A DNA stretch of 33,002 bases from a marine bacterium B5-7 (GCA_021604705.1 BQJM01000016.1:1-33002), one strand, 5' to 3'; counted from the stretch's first letter, positions 23,864 to 31,971 are shown. A program made the numbers and translations. Notes: a model not told the origin generated them from the sequence alone.

Positions 23864-24799
23864 ATGGATTTCGCAGCATACAGGCAGTTTACGCAGCAGC
23901 AACTCTTTGAGGTGCATGGCCATCGCCTATGCCCCTGGAGCGAAGAAACGATTGCCAGCCTGAATGCCCCGCAAGCTTGGCATCCAGACAATCCTAACGG
24001 CCATGGTGTTGTCCTCATCCACGGTTTATTTGAATCCCCCTATCACATGCGAGCCATCGGCGACTGGTTTTGCCAGCAAGGCTATTTGGTCCACAGCGTA
24101 TTGCTACCCGGTCATGGTACACAACCGGATGATCTTATCGATATGGAATATGACGCGTGGATTGAAGCGTCGCAATTCGTGATTGATCTCACACAAGCCC
24201 AAGTCGATCAGCTCATTGTTTGCGGCCATTCTACCGGTGGCTTATTAGCGATTTATCATGCGCTGCGTAACCCGAGCATCGATCGTTTAGTTTTATCTGC
24301 CCCTTGTCTGAAAGTCGCCTCGCGTTTTGCTGGGCTAGCACCGATGATGCAGGGTTTAAGTGAATTATTTCCGCGTTTGCAATGGCTATCACGCAAAGAA
24401 GAAAATGATGTCACAAAATATCAATCCGTTGCGACCAATGCCGTGGTACAACTGCAACATCTCATGAAAATCGTCAGCAGTGATTTACAACACGCCACGC
24501 GCGAATGGCCAATGATGGTATTAGCCTCTGCGCAAGACACCACGGTATCCTCAGCTGCCGTGTTGGATTTTTTCCAGCAATTTGCCGATGATAACAGCCG
24601 CCTACTCTATTACAGCAAACACCTAACCCATTTACTACACGATACCCGCATCCATGTGGTGCAATCGACCGGAACCGTACACCCGAGCCTGTTACGCTCA
24701 CCAGACGACCCCCATTATGGTGCCGACGGTGAAATGCCTGAATATAACCCAAAATTTTCCCATTTGACGGCGGCTTTGCAGGATTTTCTCACCAGGTAA
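23864..24799 (+). CDS. Alpha/beta hydrolase (carboxylesterase/lysophospholipase-like)
   Basis: A 311-residue alpha/beta hydrolase. The oxyanion-side motif is VVLIHGLFESPYH (49-61), the strand-turn LLPGHGTQPDDL follows (80-91), and the nucleophile elbow is CGHSTGG with S123. A likely acid is the aspartate in ASAQDTTV; the base histidine is not certain because several histidines occur near the C-terminus (THLLHDTRIH, TVHPSL, FSHL). There is no signal peptide or membrane segment. It resembles esterase/monoacylglycerol-lipase-type proteins, so an acyl ester or lysolipid substrate is plausible, but specificity is not shown. No good ribosome-binding site precedes the ATG, 36 bases after the previous stop, so coupling to the upstream gene is possible. 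Confidence 0.8.
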   Translation: MDFAAYRQFTQQQLFEVHGHRLCPWSEETIASLNAPQAWHPDNPNGHGVVLIHGLFESPYHMRAIGDWFCQQGYLVHSVLLPGHGTQPDDLIDMEYDAWIEASQFVIDLTQAQVDQLIVCGHSTGGLLAIYHALRNPSIDRLVLSAPCLKVASRFAGLAPMMQGLSELFPRLQWLSRKEENDVTKYQSVATNAVVQLQHLMKIVSSDLQHATREWPMMVLASAQDTTVSSAAVLDFFQQFADDNSRLLYYSKHLTHLLHDTRIHVVQSTGTVHPSLLRSPDDPHYGADGEMPEYNPKFSHLTAALQDFLTR

Positions 24800-24850
24800 A
24801 AATCACTCAAAGGTGTACTTTAGACTTGACACATCTGATACAATATCCAG

Positions 24851-26092
24851 ATGAGAAAATCGAAGCTATTAGTTAATTTAAAACGTACCTGGATCCCGCT
24901 GACCAGCCTGCTCATTCTGATGCTAGGCAGCAGCTTCTTGATCACCTTAACCGTGCTGCGCCTCAGAGGCATGCATGCCCCCTCTCTGATGATTGGTGCG
25001 ATGACGGCGGTACTCTATGCGGGCTCTGCCGCTGGCTCCTTCCGGGCTGAACCCTTCATCGCGCGCGTCAAACACGTTCGTGCTTTCGCGACCTTTGCTT
25101 CCATCTTTTCGATTACTTGTTTGCTACAAGGTTTATGGCTCAATCCCTGGTTCTGGCTGGTTTTGCGTTTTTTAAATGGTTATGCCATCGCCGGTTTATT
25201 TATTGTGATTGAAAGCTGGTTGCTCGCCAAAAGCACTGCAAAAACCCGTGGCGCCATTTTATCTTTGTATATGATTGCTTTGTATTGCGCGCAATCTGCA
25301 GGACAGTTTTTTATTAATCTGAAGCACCTAAACTCACTACAACCTTTCGTTATTATTGGTGTGCTAACAGCTCTTGCGGTCTTGCCATTAGCCATGGGCA
25401 AAGTACGCATGCCTCATATCGAAGCACCTAGCACCTTAGACTTTAAAAAACTCTATAAAAAAGCTGCCTCTGGTATGGTCGGGGCATTATGCGGTGGCTT
25501 GATTCAAAGTAGTATGTACGGGTTGCTACCGTTGTATCTTAGGCAACAACACTATCCCTTGAAAGAAGTCAGTTACATGATGGCACTGACGATTTTTGGT
25601 GGTATGTGTTTACAATATCCCATGGGGCGTTTGTCCGATGTGATTGAACGCCGTTTTGTGTTGGCACTAATTTGTTTTGCCAGCATTTTAATTTGCACAC
25701 AAATTATTTTAGCGCACCATTTATTAATTTGGATGTGTGTTGCCTTGTTTGTTTTAGGCGGCCTAACATTTACCGTATACCCCATTAGTATCAGTTATGG
25801 TTGTGATGCATTGTCGCGTCGCGATATTGTTGCCGGCACGCAAGGCTTATTATTGGCATACAGCATTGGTGCCATGGTTGGCCCCATCGTATCACCGCTA
25901 TTTATGGATTTATTCGGTAGCGCCGGCTTATTTATTTACTTTATGATCATCTCCGGCCTATTAGGTGCTTTCTTGATGTGGCGCCGCACGCAGAAAACAG
26001 CCAAACCCCAAGACGAACCCTTTGTGCTGGTCCCCCAAACTACACCAATCTCGGCCGAGCTGGATCCGCGAATGGATGAAGAAGTCAAATAA
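24851..26092 (+). CDS. MFS transporter, YcaD-like, copy 1
   Basis: A 413-residue major facilitator with twelve predicted membrane segments. Features are RTWIPL before helix 1, an IESWLLAK motif after helix 4 (like the VESWL region of YcaD-type MFS proteins), KTRGAILSLYM, the cytosolic loop motif GRLSDVIERR between halves and ISYGCDALSRRDIVAGTQG near the C-terminus. The C-terminal tail is hydrophilic and acidic and ends in DEE. A neighbour 413-residue paralogue starts at the base after the stop codon. TTGACA occurs 20 bases before the ATG, but no well-spaced -10 box follows. Substrate unknown. Confidence 0.85.
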   Translation: MRKSKLLVNLKRTWIPLTSLLILMLGSSFLITLTVLRLRGMHAPSLMIGAMTAVLYAGSAAGSFRAEPFIARVKHVRAFATFASIFSITCLLQGLWLNPWFWLVLRFLNGYAIAGLFIVIESWLLAKSTAKTRGAILSLYMIALYCAQSAGQFFINLKHLNSLQPFVIIGVLTALAVLPLAMGKVRMPHIEAPSTLDFKKLYKKAASGMVGALCGGLIQSSMYGLLPLYLRQQHYPLKEVSYMMALTIFGGMCLQYPMGRLSDVIERRFVLALICFASILICTQIILAHHLLIWMCVALFVLGGLTFTVYPISISYGCDALSRRDIVAGTQGLLLAYSIGAMVGPIVSPLFMDLFGSAGLFIYFMIISGLLGAFLMWRRTQKTAKPQDEPFVLVPQTTPISAELDPRMDEEVK

Positions 26093-27334
26093 ATGAAACA
26101 ATCTCACTTAAAAAATAGTTTAAAACGTACCTGGATCCCGCTGCTTAGTTTATTTATTTTAATGATAGGCAGCAGTTTTTTATTAACATTAACTGTTTTA
26201 CGTCTTGGCCATATGCATGCACCTCCTATTTTGATCGGCAGCATGACCGCTGCTTTATATGCAGGGCTAGCGGCGGGATCATTTCAGGCAGAACCACTCA
26301 TTGCGCGTGTTAACCATGTTCGTGCTTACACCACTTTTGTGTCTATTTTTTCTGTCACATGCTTATTACAAGGTCTTTTTGTTAATGCTTGGTTTTGGCT
26401 GTCCTTACGGTTTATCTGCGGCTTCTCGATTGCCGGTGCACTTATCGTTGTTGAAAGTTGGTTACTCGCAAAAAGCACCTTCAAAACCCGTGGCGTCATA
26501 CTCTCTCTTTACATGATTTCACTCTATTGCGCGCAAAGCTTTGGACAACTTTTTATTAACACAAAGCAATTAAATAGCCTGCAACCTTTTGTTATTGTTG
26601 CACTGCTCTCTTCAATTTCATTGATACCGCTTGCAATAGGTAAAATGAATATGCCAAGAATCACTGCACATAGCTCGCTGAGCTTTAAAAAACTCTACCG
26701 CTTAGCCGCCTCGAGTATTGTCGCTGCTTTTTGTGGCGGATTAATGCAAAGCAGTATTAACGGACTGCTACCCTACTACCTTAAGCTACAAAAATACCCA
26801 CTCAATGAAGTCAGTTACATGATGGCCATTACGCTTTTTGGCGGCATGTGTTTGCAATATCCGATGGGGCGTTTATCCGATATTGTGGAACGACGTTTGG
26901 TTTTAGCATTAATTTGTATTGCCAGCATTTTAATTTGTACTCAAGTCATCCTAACGCATCATATACTGATTTTAATGTATACATCCCTCTTTATATTAGG
27001 TGGACTCATCTTTACAATTTACCCTGTTAGTATTAGCTATGGCTGCGATGCACTATCACGACATGAGATCGTCGCAGGAACACAGGGACTATTATTAGCC
27101 TACAGCATCGGCGCTATGCTTGGCCCTATTCTATCGCCCTTTTTTATCACCCTCTTTGGTCCAGAAGGATTGTTCGTTTACTTTATCAGTATCTCTGGCT
27201 TACTGAGTGTGTATTTAATGTGGCGCCGTACCCAGAAAGTTGCCAACCCGCAAGACGAACCTTTTCTTGCTGTCACAGGCACCACCCCCATCTCCGCCGA
27301 GCTGGATCCGCGCTCGGATGAAGAAGCAATTTAG
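26093..27334 (+). CDS. MFS transporter, YcaD-like, copy 2 (tandem duplicate)
   Basis: A second 413-residue MFS protein, aligned with copy 1 end to end without gaps and about 70 percent identical by eye, including VESWLLAKST, GGMCLQYPMGRLSD, SYGCDALSR and the tail TTPISAELDPR. The ATG immediately follows the TAA of copy 1. The coding sequence looks more A+T-rich than copy 1, and differences are concentrated in the membrane helices and at wobble positions, as expected for an old tandem duplication with retained function. Both tails are acidic. Different substrates or heteromer formation are possible; nothing in the sequence decides. Confidence 0.85.
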   Translation: MKQSHLKNSLKRTWIPLLSLFILMIGSSFLLTLTVLRLGHMHAPPILIGSMTAALYAGLAAGSFQAEPLIARVNHVRAYTTFVSIFSVTCLLQGLFVNAWFWLSLRFICGFSIAGALIVVESWLLAKSTFKTRGVILSLYMISLYCAQSFGQLFINTKQLNSLQPFVIVALLSSISLIPLAIGKMNMPRITAHSSLSFKKLYRLAASSIVAAFCGGLMQSSINGLLPYYLKLQKYPLNEVSYMMAITLFGGMCLQYPMGRLSDIVERRLVLALICIASILICTQVILTHHILILMYTSLFILGGLIFTIYPVSISYGCDALSRHEIVAGTQGLLLAYSIGAMLGPILSPFFITLFGPEGLFVYFISISGLLSVYLMWRRTQKVANPQDEPFLAVTGTTPISAELDPRSDEEAI

Positions 27335-27352
27335 AGTCAACGGCCATTTATG

Positions 27353-27381
27353 TTGACATTTTGAACACATTGTGATATTGT
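27353..27381 (+). promoter_or_regulatory. Putative promoter for the 27412 membrane protein
   Basis: A perfect TTGACA (27353-27358) and TATTGT (27376-27381), the latter preceded by an extended TGA, are separated by 17 bases. A six-base inverted repeat GTCAAC/GTTGAC (27336-27341 and 27352-27357) overlaps the -35 box and may be an operator or a remnant terminator. Confidence 0.55.
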
Positions 27382-27411
27382 GCCCAACATTATATCAATG
27401 GAGTCTTCTCA

Positions 27412-28494
27412 ATGTCGCAAAATAATCAAACATCACGCGTTCCTTTTATCAAAGCCACCGCCACCCATTTTTGGCTGGGTTTACTGCCTAATATTTGGCG
27501 TGCGGTTTATGATACCGTGAGGGTACCGCTAACGAAGGAAGAAAAAGCAGCGGAACAAATGGATAGAGCTCAACGAAAAAAAGAGCTTGAAACAGATAAT
27601 GCACCCCAACTATCAGCATCAACTGATTGGAATACCTTACTCTTCTTGAGTCGAGGATATCAAGCTAAACAATCATTGGCTAACGCCCCCATCCCCAAAC
27701 GTCACGAATCCCATTGGCTGTGGCATGTGCTAGGCGGTATCGCATTTGGCTTACTACTTGGCGGGCTTACTGCGATCAGTTTTTCTACCCTGCTTCTTCC
27801 GGGTGCAGTTATTTTGACAGTTTTTATAGGTGGTGCAGGTTTGGCTGTCGGTGCGATTGATCCAGGTAGATTCACCTTCAACGCAATCTTGACCTGCTTA
27901 CTTGCGCCCATTGGCCTTGCCCTTTCTGTGGGTGCCCTATTATTAGATGGACTCAACTTTTTAACCGGCGGCGTATGCCTCAAACTTATGGAAACACAAG
28001 CCTTAGCGCGTGCGGAAAAATATGACAATGGTTTCGCAAAATTCGCGGTGACTGTTGGCATGGGTGCGTTGGTCGCGCTAATTTCTGTGGGACTTGCGGC
28101 CTTTAATCTGCTAACGGCACCTGTCGCCTCAACAACTATTTCCTTAGATTCTCCTAGCAACGCAAAAATGCGTGTGCTTAACCAACACTTTGATAAGGTG
28201 TTTGGGGACGTGGAGCCAAAAGATCCTGATACAATATCCATGGATACGCTAGATTCTAGTGGGGAAAAAATTGGGTACGTATCTTTTAAAGAGAAGGGCT
28301 TACCAGAACCAACAAGTAATAGCGCGTCTCCTTATGCGTCCACGACTAATGATGGTGACGGTGTACCCAACGAGCATCACTCATCACCCATCTTATCACA
28401 GCCTCCCGTGGAATCAGGTGAGAAGCCTGCTGCTGCTGCTGCTGCTGCTGCTGCACCAGCATCTCACAGCACACTTACACCAACAAACCAGTAA
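27412..28494 (+). CDS. Hypothetical membrane protein with Gly-rich helices and poly-Ala tail
   Basis: A 360-residue protein that I do not recognise. Residues 1-100 are hydrophilic, with a Lys/Glu-rich stretch at about 42-60. Residues about 103-240 contain four hydrophobic segments (103-122, 125-149, 155-185 and 210-238) rich in Gly and Ala, as in membrane-inserting hairpins. Residues 240-360 are hydrophilic, low-complexity and probably disordered, ending in a run of nine alanines and a Ser/Thr/Pro tail. There is no signal peptide. Long hydrophilic ends around central hairpins fit a membrane-targeted effector in a Legionellales-like genome, but this is inference. It is monocistronic by appearance, with its own promoter, and ends five bases from the convergent fimT stop. 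Confidence 0.65.
   Translation: MSQNNQTSRVPFIKATATHFWLGLLPNIWRAVYDTVRVPLTKEEKAAEQMDRAQRKKELETDNAPQLSASTDWNTLLFLSRGYQAKQSLANAPIPKRHESHWLWHVLGGIAFGLLLGGLTAISFSTLLLPGAVILTVFIGGAGLAVGAIDPGRFTFNAILTCLLAPIGLALSVGALLLDGLNFLTGGVCLKLMETQALARAEKYDNGFAKFAVTVGMGALVALISVGLAAFNLLTAPVASTTISLDSPSNAKMRVLNQHFDKVFGDVEPKDPDTISMDTLDSSGEKIGYVSFKEKGLPEPTSNSASPYASTTNDGDGVPNEHHSSPILSQPPVESGEKPAAAAAAAAAPASHSTLTPTNQ
28429..28452 (+). repeat. (GCT)8 trinucleotide microsatellite
   Basis: Eight perfect GCT codons followed by GCA encode nine alanines near the C-terminus of the 27412 membrane protein. Slippage would change the tail length by whole residues without a frameshift. Confidence 0.95.
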
Positions 28495-28499
28495 TAACC

Positions 28500-28949
28500 T
28501 CACACCACCCGTATCCGCCCCACTTGGTTTAACACAATCTGTTGAACCAATGCGGGGTGGTTGGTTTGCAAAGTAAACCGCCCATTCATTTGATGAAAAT
28601 CCCCTGCCGGATAAACGCTAACTGAATGCTTTGCATCAAAGCCTCGCCAGCTAATATTTACGAGTCGTTTATGCAATCGCACCCAAGGCAAACAGCGTTT
28701 TTTAGCACACAGCACCCAACCGTTTTTCCAATTATTTTCTAATGGCGTTAATTGCATCGCTTGCTGCAACACACTCGCGTGTACTTGTGCGTTTTGTAGT
28801 GTTGTAATCAACTGTTGTGTCACGTGCTGCAAGGCATATTGCTTACGCGTATGTTGATATGTTTGTAGGGTGCATACAGTAAAAATGCTGATCATCGCTA
28901 AGGTGATCAGCAGTTCTAAGAAGGTGAAGCCTTTTTGATTTGAGTTCAT
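28500..28949 (-). CDS. FimT/GspH-type minor pseudopilin
   Basis: A 149-residue type IV pilin-like protein. The class III signal is KGFTFLELLITLAMISIF: prepilin peptidase would cut after G7, leaving F8 with the conserved glutamate at mature position 5 and a hydrophobic helix. The C-terminal half has WKNGWVLC and a beta-rich GspH-like domain ending LNQVGRIRVV, a typical GspH/FimT end. It would act as a minor pseudopilin of type IV pili or type II secretion in the inner membrane. No other pilus gene is nearby, which is common for fimT-like genes. No clear ribosome-binding site precedes the ATG. Confidence 0.82.
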   Translation of the reverse strand: MNSNQKGFTFLELLITLAMISIFTVCTLQTYQHTRKQYALQHVTQQLITTLQNAQVHASVLQQAMQLTPLENNWKNGWVLCAKKRCLPWVRLHKRLVNISWRGFDAKHSVSVYPAGDFHQMNGRFTLQTNHPALVQQIVLNQVGRIRVV

Positions 28950-28971
28950 GCATCAAAACTACCATCTATCC

Positions 28972-28985
28972 GGTGTGCATGTCTG
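28972..28985. repeat. Left 14-bp direct repeat flanking the toxin-antitoxin pair
   Basis: GGTGTGCATGTCTG occurs here and again, identical and in the same orientation, at 29742-29755. The two copies bracket the higBA-like genes. Confidence 0.8.
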
Positions 28986-29001
28986 CAGGTGAAGAACTCA
29001 C

Positions 29002-29029
29002 CCTGTCATGCCGGCCACCGAGCCGGCTA
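29002..29029. repeat. REP-like hairpin after the antitoxin gene
   Basis: CCTGTCATGCCGGCCACCGA followed by GCCGGCTA contains GCCGGC twice (29010-29015 and 29022-29027), able to form a six-base stem. It resembles CCTGTCATTCCGG in the 32 kb repeat cluster. It immediately follows the antitoxin stop codon and has no T-run, so I do not call it a terminator. Confidence 0.55.
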
Positions 29030-29335
29030 CTACTCACCAAAAACAATGTGTGGCTTTCGGTTAAGCAGTGCAAAAATATGGGCAATGCTTGCCAAGGTTA
29101 AGTTGGCTTTTGCATGGATGATGTTCGACACTTGCGTTGGGCTGGTGTCCAAGCGGCGCACCAATTCATTAAAACCGATCCCTTCTTCTTCCATATAAGA
29201 AGCCACAGCAGATGCAACATCGCTCTGAAGCCGTTCTAACAATTTTTTTTCACGCTTAGCTAATCGCTCAATTTGTTTGATTTCAGCTTTATCTAAACGT
29301 TTCTCTAAGTATGCATCAAAACTTTTGGTTTTCAT
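29030..29335 (-). CDS. XRE-family antitoxin (HigA-like)
   Basis: A 101-residue protein. The first half is a charged helix (DKAEIKQIERLAKREKKLLERLQSD); the second half is a helix-turn-helix of the Cro/C1 type, with GFNELVRRLDTSPTQVSNIIHAK then LTLASIAHIFALL. Antitoxins of this shape bind the toxin and repress their own operon. Its ATG overlaps the toxin stop by four bases (ATGA), the toxin-first order of higBA modules. No ribosome-binding site is needed if translation is coupled. Confidence 0.8.
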   Translation of the reverse strand: MKTKSFDAYLEKRLDKAEIKQIERLAKREKKLLERLQSDVASAVASYMEEEGIGFNELVRRLDTSPTQVSNIIHAKANLTLASIAHIFALLNRKPHIVFGE

Positions 29336-29688
29336 GAGGTCTTCCCCAATTTATCTCTTAATCTCGCCAAATAACTTCTTGCCCGCTTGATATCCTGTGT
29401 CTGTGTTGATTTATCACCTGCGTGCAACAACACTATTTTCTTATCTGGTAAAAAAGTATAATAGACGCGAAAACCGTACCGCCTCTCTCGTAACTCAAAC
29501 AATCCTGCACCTAAAGATCGACTATGTGGCAATCGCAAAGCGTTACCACAAAACTGCAGCAATTTAATTTCTTTTGCTAGCGATTTAAATGCTATCGCTT
29601 GCAAACTATCGAGCCACGCCTCTAACGTAGTATCCACATACTCAACACACCAGTAGCCGGACACAAACTTATCTTTGTTACGATTCAT
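29332..29688 (-). CDS. RelE/HigB-like toxin of a type II toxin-antitoxin system
   Basis: A 118-residue protein of the phage-derived Gp49/HigB-like group in the RelE superfamily, probably a ribosome-dependent mRNA endonuclease. Typical segments are LDSLQAIAFKSLAKEIKLLQFCGNALRLP, LGAGLFELRERRYGFRVYYTF (the ELR...R.YY core), LLHAGDKSTQTQDIKRARSYL. I chose the ATG at 29688, which starts just before the fold; longer upstream frames read through non-family sequence. TAGTACTA, a perfect 8-bp palindrome (29691-29698), lies two bases before the start codon and could be part of an autoregulatory operator. Confidence 0.8.
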   Translation of the reverse strand: MNRNKDKFVSGYWCVEYVDTTLEAWLDSLQAIAFKSLAKEIKLLQFCGNALRLPHSRSLGAGLFELRERRYGFRVYYTFLPDKKIVLLHAGDKSTQTQDIKRARSYLARLRDKLGKTS

Positions 29689-29741
29689 AATAGTACTATA
29701 TAATGTATTGATCAAGTGACCCTTTATTATATTGACTAATG

Positions 29742-29755
29742 GGTGTGCATGTCTG
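29742..29755. repeat. Right 14-bp direct repeat flanking the toxin-antitoxin pair
   Basis: Second copy of GGTGTGCATGTCTG, 756 bases after the first. The 324-base gap 29689-30012 between the toxin gene and the glycosylase gene holds this repeat, the palindromic element at 29876-29961 and a REP unit; I see no gene in it. Confidence 0.8.
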
Positions 29756-29875
29756 TGGGGAAATTGCCAAATCAGTCGCACGACCGGGTACATGATGAAG
29801 AGCGGTGGCGGGGTGTTTTCCAAAGAAGCAGTTGCCAGAATGTGTAAACTGAAAATGTATCAAGAGCCTGGGAGG

Positions 29876-29961
29876 GTATTTCTTTCAAAAACCGTTCGAA
29901 GGCAGGGACAGCCTTCGGCGAGCGCCAGGGATGGCTTTATGCGTGTTTTTGAAAGGAATAT
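29876..29961. repeat. Palindromic element, copy 3, intergenic
   Basis: A 52-bp core (29893-29944) related to those in mvaK2 and mvaD, sharing the end GAGCGCCAGGGATGGCTT and TATGCGT. Arms of 17 bp (29876-29892 and 29945-29961) pair with two mismatches. The internal hairpin reads CGAAGGC-AGGGACA-GCCTTCG, a perfect seven-base stem where the coding copies have GGCGGC/GCCGGC, so the paired bases have changed together. Confidence 0.85.
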
Positions 29962-29995
29962 CGGACCGGGCTTTCAATGTTTTTTGAGGTTCGAC

Positions 29996-30032
29996 CGGCA
30001 GGAGATCCCGTATCAAGTGCGGGATGACAAGG
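29996..30032. repeat. REP-like hairpin forming the 3' end of the glycosylase gene
   Basis: CAGGAGATCCCGTATCAAGT followed by GCGGGATGACAAGG. ATCCCG (30005-30010) pairs with CGGGAT (30020-30025). The glycosylase stop codon (30013-30015) lies in the loop and the last residues (TLSSRT) are encoded by the repeat. Confidence 0.75.
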
Positions 30033-30690
30033 TTGCTGCTAAAGCTTTCTGAATCTGCAACAAATCCTGATACGCCAACCGTTTATCCGCTGGGTTACGT
30101 AGCAAATACGCTGGATGGTAGGTAACAAACAATGGAATGCCAGTGTTCCTAAACGTATGCTCAATCTGTCGCATGCCGCTTAACGGTGTTGTTGTTTGCA
30201 ATAAGTAATGCGCAGCCACACGCCCCACGGCAACAATGATTTTTGGTTGAATCAATTCAACTTGTTTTTCTAAGTAAGGCGTACACTGTGCAACTTCTTC
30301 CGGTGTTGGATCACGATTTTCTGGGGGGCGACATTTCAAAACATTCGCAATGTAAATCGTTTCTCGTGATAAACCGATAGATTTCAGCATGGCATCTAAC
30401 AACTGCCCTGCTTTTCCGACAAACGGTTCACCTTGTTTATCCTCATAAAACCCAGGGGCTTCGCCGACGACTAATAAGTCTGCTGTCGGGTTGCCGACAC
30501 CAAAGACTGTTTGTGTGCGTGTTTCACAGAGTGCGCAATCCTCACATTGTGAAACCTGCTCGGCTAAGGATGGCAGTGTTGTCTGTGTCATGGGTGCTGC
30601 TTGTTCCGGTACTGAGGTGACAGGCAGAGGCGTCGGTGCACCCCGCTCACGGTAACGTGTGATCCCCATCGCTGCTAAGTGATCTAACAT
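30013..30690 (-). CDS. Family 4 uracil-DNA glycosylase (4Fe-4S)
   Basis: A 225-residue type 4 uracil-DNA glycosylase, removing uracil from DNA to start base excision repair. After a 35-residue Pro-rich N-terminal extension come the iron-sulfur cysteines (C49/C52/C55 region, with C120 and C136), the GEAPGFYEDKQGEPFVG motif (76-92, with GEAPG at 76-80) that contacts uracil, NVLKCRPPENRDP and the C-terminal HPAYLLR (192-198). The last residues after ALAA are supplied by a REP-like repeat. The start codon lies three bases after the MFS stop, so the genes are probably co-transcribed. A weak ribosome-binding site precedes the ATG. Confidence 0.92.
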   Translation of the reverse strand: MLDHLAAMGITRYRERGAPTPLPVTSVPEQAAPMTQTTLPSLAEQVSQCEDCALCETRTQTVFGVGNPTADLLVVGEAPGFYEDKQGEPFVGKAGQLLDAMLKSIGLSRETIYIANVLKCRPPENRDPTPEEVAQCTPYLEKQVELIQPKIIVAVGRVAAHYLLQTTTPLSGMRQIEHTFRNTGIPLFVTYHPAYLLRNPADKRLAYQDLLQIQKALAATLSSRT

Positions 30691-30693
30691 CGT

Positions 30694-31971
30694 TTAACGT
30701 GTCCGATATTGCGGTTTGCAATGCGTTTCTTTCACTTTCCAAACACTGATGATGATCCCAATCAGATAAATAATGGGCATCACGACTAAGGCTTCGCGAT
30801 AGGCGCTGGCTGCATAATGCGTGGCACCATTCACATGGATACCACCACTAGCTCTTAACATAAAGCCAACCAAGGGCTGGAATATCGTCGCACCAATGAC
30901 GACTGCCATGTTATTAAAGCCCATCGCTGTACCCACAATGGCAGGTGGATTATTTTCTTTAACAACGGCAAATGTCAGTGATTGGCCACTAGCACCAACA
31001 CCGAAGAAGAATAAGGCAATAAACACCATAGGGGTCAGTAACGGCAAAAACAAGATACTAGCCGTTGAAATCATCCCAATGGTACAGGCTAGAACCAGCA
31101 AACGTTTACGCTTACCAATGCGATCTGAGAGCCAGCCAATAAAAGGACTACCACACGCAATACCAATCCAAACCATGGCGATAGCGCTTGATGCGAGCGC
31201 TGGCGAAAAGAAATAAAGAGATTGCAGTGCTGACGCGCCCCACAAAGAAGCGAAGATGCTGACAGGTGTCCAGCAACAGAATGCATGGATGCTCACCCAC
31301 CACGTTTGCGGGCGTTTAAACACTTTTTTTAGACATTTCCAGGTAGAGAGTTTACCGAGCATGCCTTCATGATGGTCACGCATGCCACGTGGGTGATCAC
31401 GTACGCTTGCCCACAATATAAATGCTAAAATAAATCCAAAAATAGCAAGGTAGACCATCGTATGGCGCCAACCAACGGCATACACCGCGTAATGCACCGG
31501 CACCTCTCCGGCGATCGCGCCGACGGATCCCATTAATTGTGTGAGCCCAGCAATCAAAGCAAAGTAATGCGGTGGACACCAACGTGCAATCAGTAACAAC
31601 ACGCCAACAAAAGCAAAGGCGGAGCCAAAACCCATCATGAGGCGCGCAATAGATGCCAAGAGAATGCCGTCCGTAAAACTAAATAACAAGGCACCACTCG
31701 CACACACGATGATCATCACGCTCAGCAATAAGCGTGGGCCGTAGCGATCGAGCAAGAGCCCTGCGGGTATTTGCATGGGGGCGTAAGCATAGAAATAGAG
31801 AGAAGAAATGAAGCCAATGGCAGCGCCTTCAATAGCTAGGTCGTGCATGAGTTGATGCAACATCACACCGATGGAAACACGCAAGGTAAATTCGTAAAGG
31901 TAAAATAACGCAGCTAAGCCACAAACAAACAGTGCGAGCGCCGAGGGCCGACGTCGATTTCTAGTGCGCAT
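30694..31971 (-). CDS. MFS transporter
   Basis: A 425-residue major facilitator with twelve predicted membrane segments. It starts RRRPSALALFVCGLAALFYLYEFTLRVSIGVM, has the loop-2 motif PAGLLLDRYGPR, RLMMGFGSAFAFVG in helix 4 and the repeat motif GWLSDRIGKRKRLL in the second half, the two half-motifs matching as expected for an MFS protein. I chose the ATG at 31971; longer frames start with TTG and add 39 residues of non-family sequence. It is similar in type to D-galactonate/nitrate-class anion or sugar-acid transporters found in Legionella/Coxiella, but I cannot name the substrate. Confidence 0.85.
   Translation of the reverse strand: MRTRNRRRPSALALFVCGLAALFYLYEFTLRVSIGVMLHQLMHDLAIEGAAIGFISSLYFYAYAPMQIPAGLLLDRYGPRLLLSVMIIVCASGALLFSFTDGILLASIARLMMGFGSAFAFVGVLLLIARWCPPHYFALIAGLTQLMGSVGAIAGEVPVHYAVYAVGWRHTMVYLAIFGFILAFILWASVRDHPRGMRDHHEGMLGKLSTWKCLKKVFKRPQTWWVSIHAFCCWTPVSIFASLWGASALQSLYFFSPALASSAIAMVWIGIACGSPFIGWLSDRIGKRKRLLVLACTIGMISTASILFLPLLTPMVFIALFFFGVGASGQSLTFAVVKENNPPAIVGTAMGFNNMAVVIGATIFQPLVGFMLRASGGIHVNGATHYAASAYREALVVMPIIYLIGIIISVWKVKETHCKPQYRTR

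Noticed and set aside
24826-24844. TTGACA followed by TACAAT before the first MFS gene as a promoter
   Set aside because: The spacer would be 7 bases, too short for sigma-70, so I did not call a promoter.
27702-28241. 179-residue minus-strand frame opposite the membrane protein
   Set aside because: It mirrors the Gly/Ala-rich membrane helices of the plus-strand gene, and has no start signal or family motif.
29002-29029. GCCGGC hairpin as terminator of the toxin-antitoxin operon
   Set aside because: There is no T-run after it, and it matches the REP family, so it is listed as a repeat.
30821-31216. 131-residue plus-strand frame
   Set aside because: Antisense to the MFS transporter, with composition set by the hydrophobic helices on the other strand.
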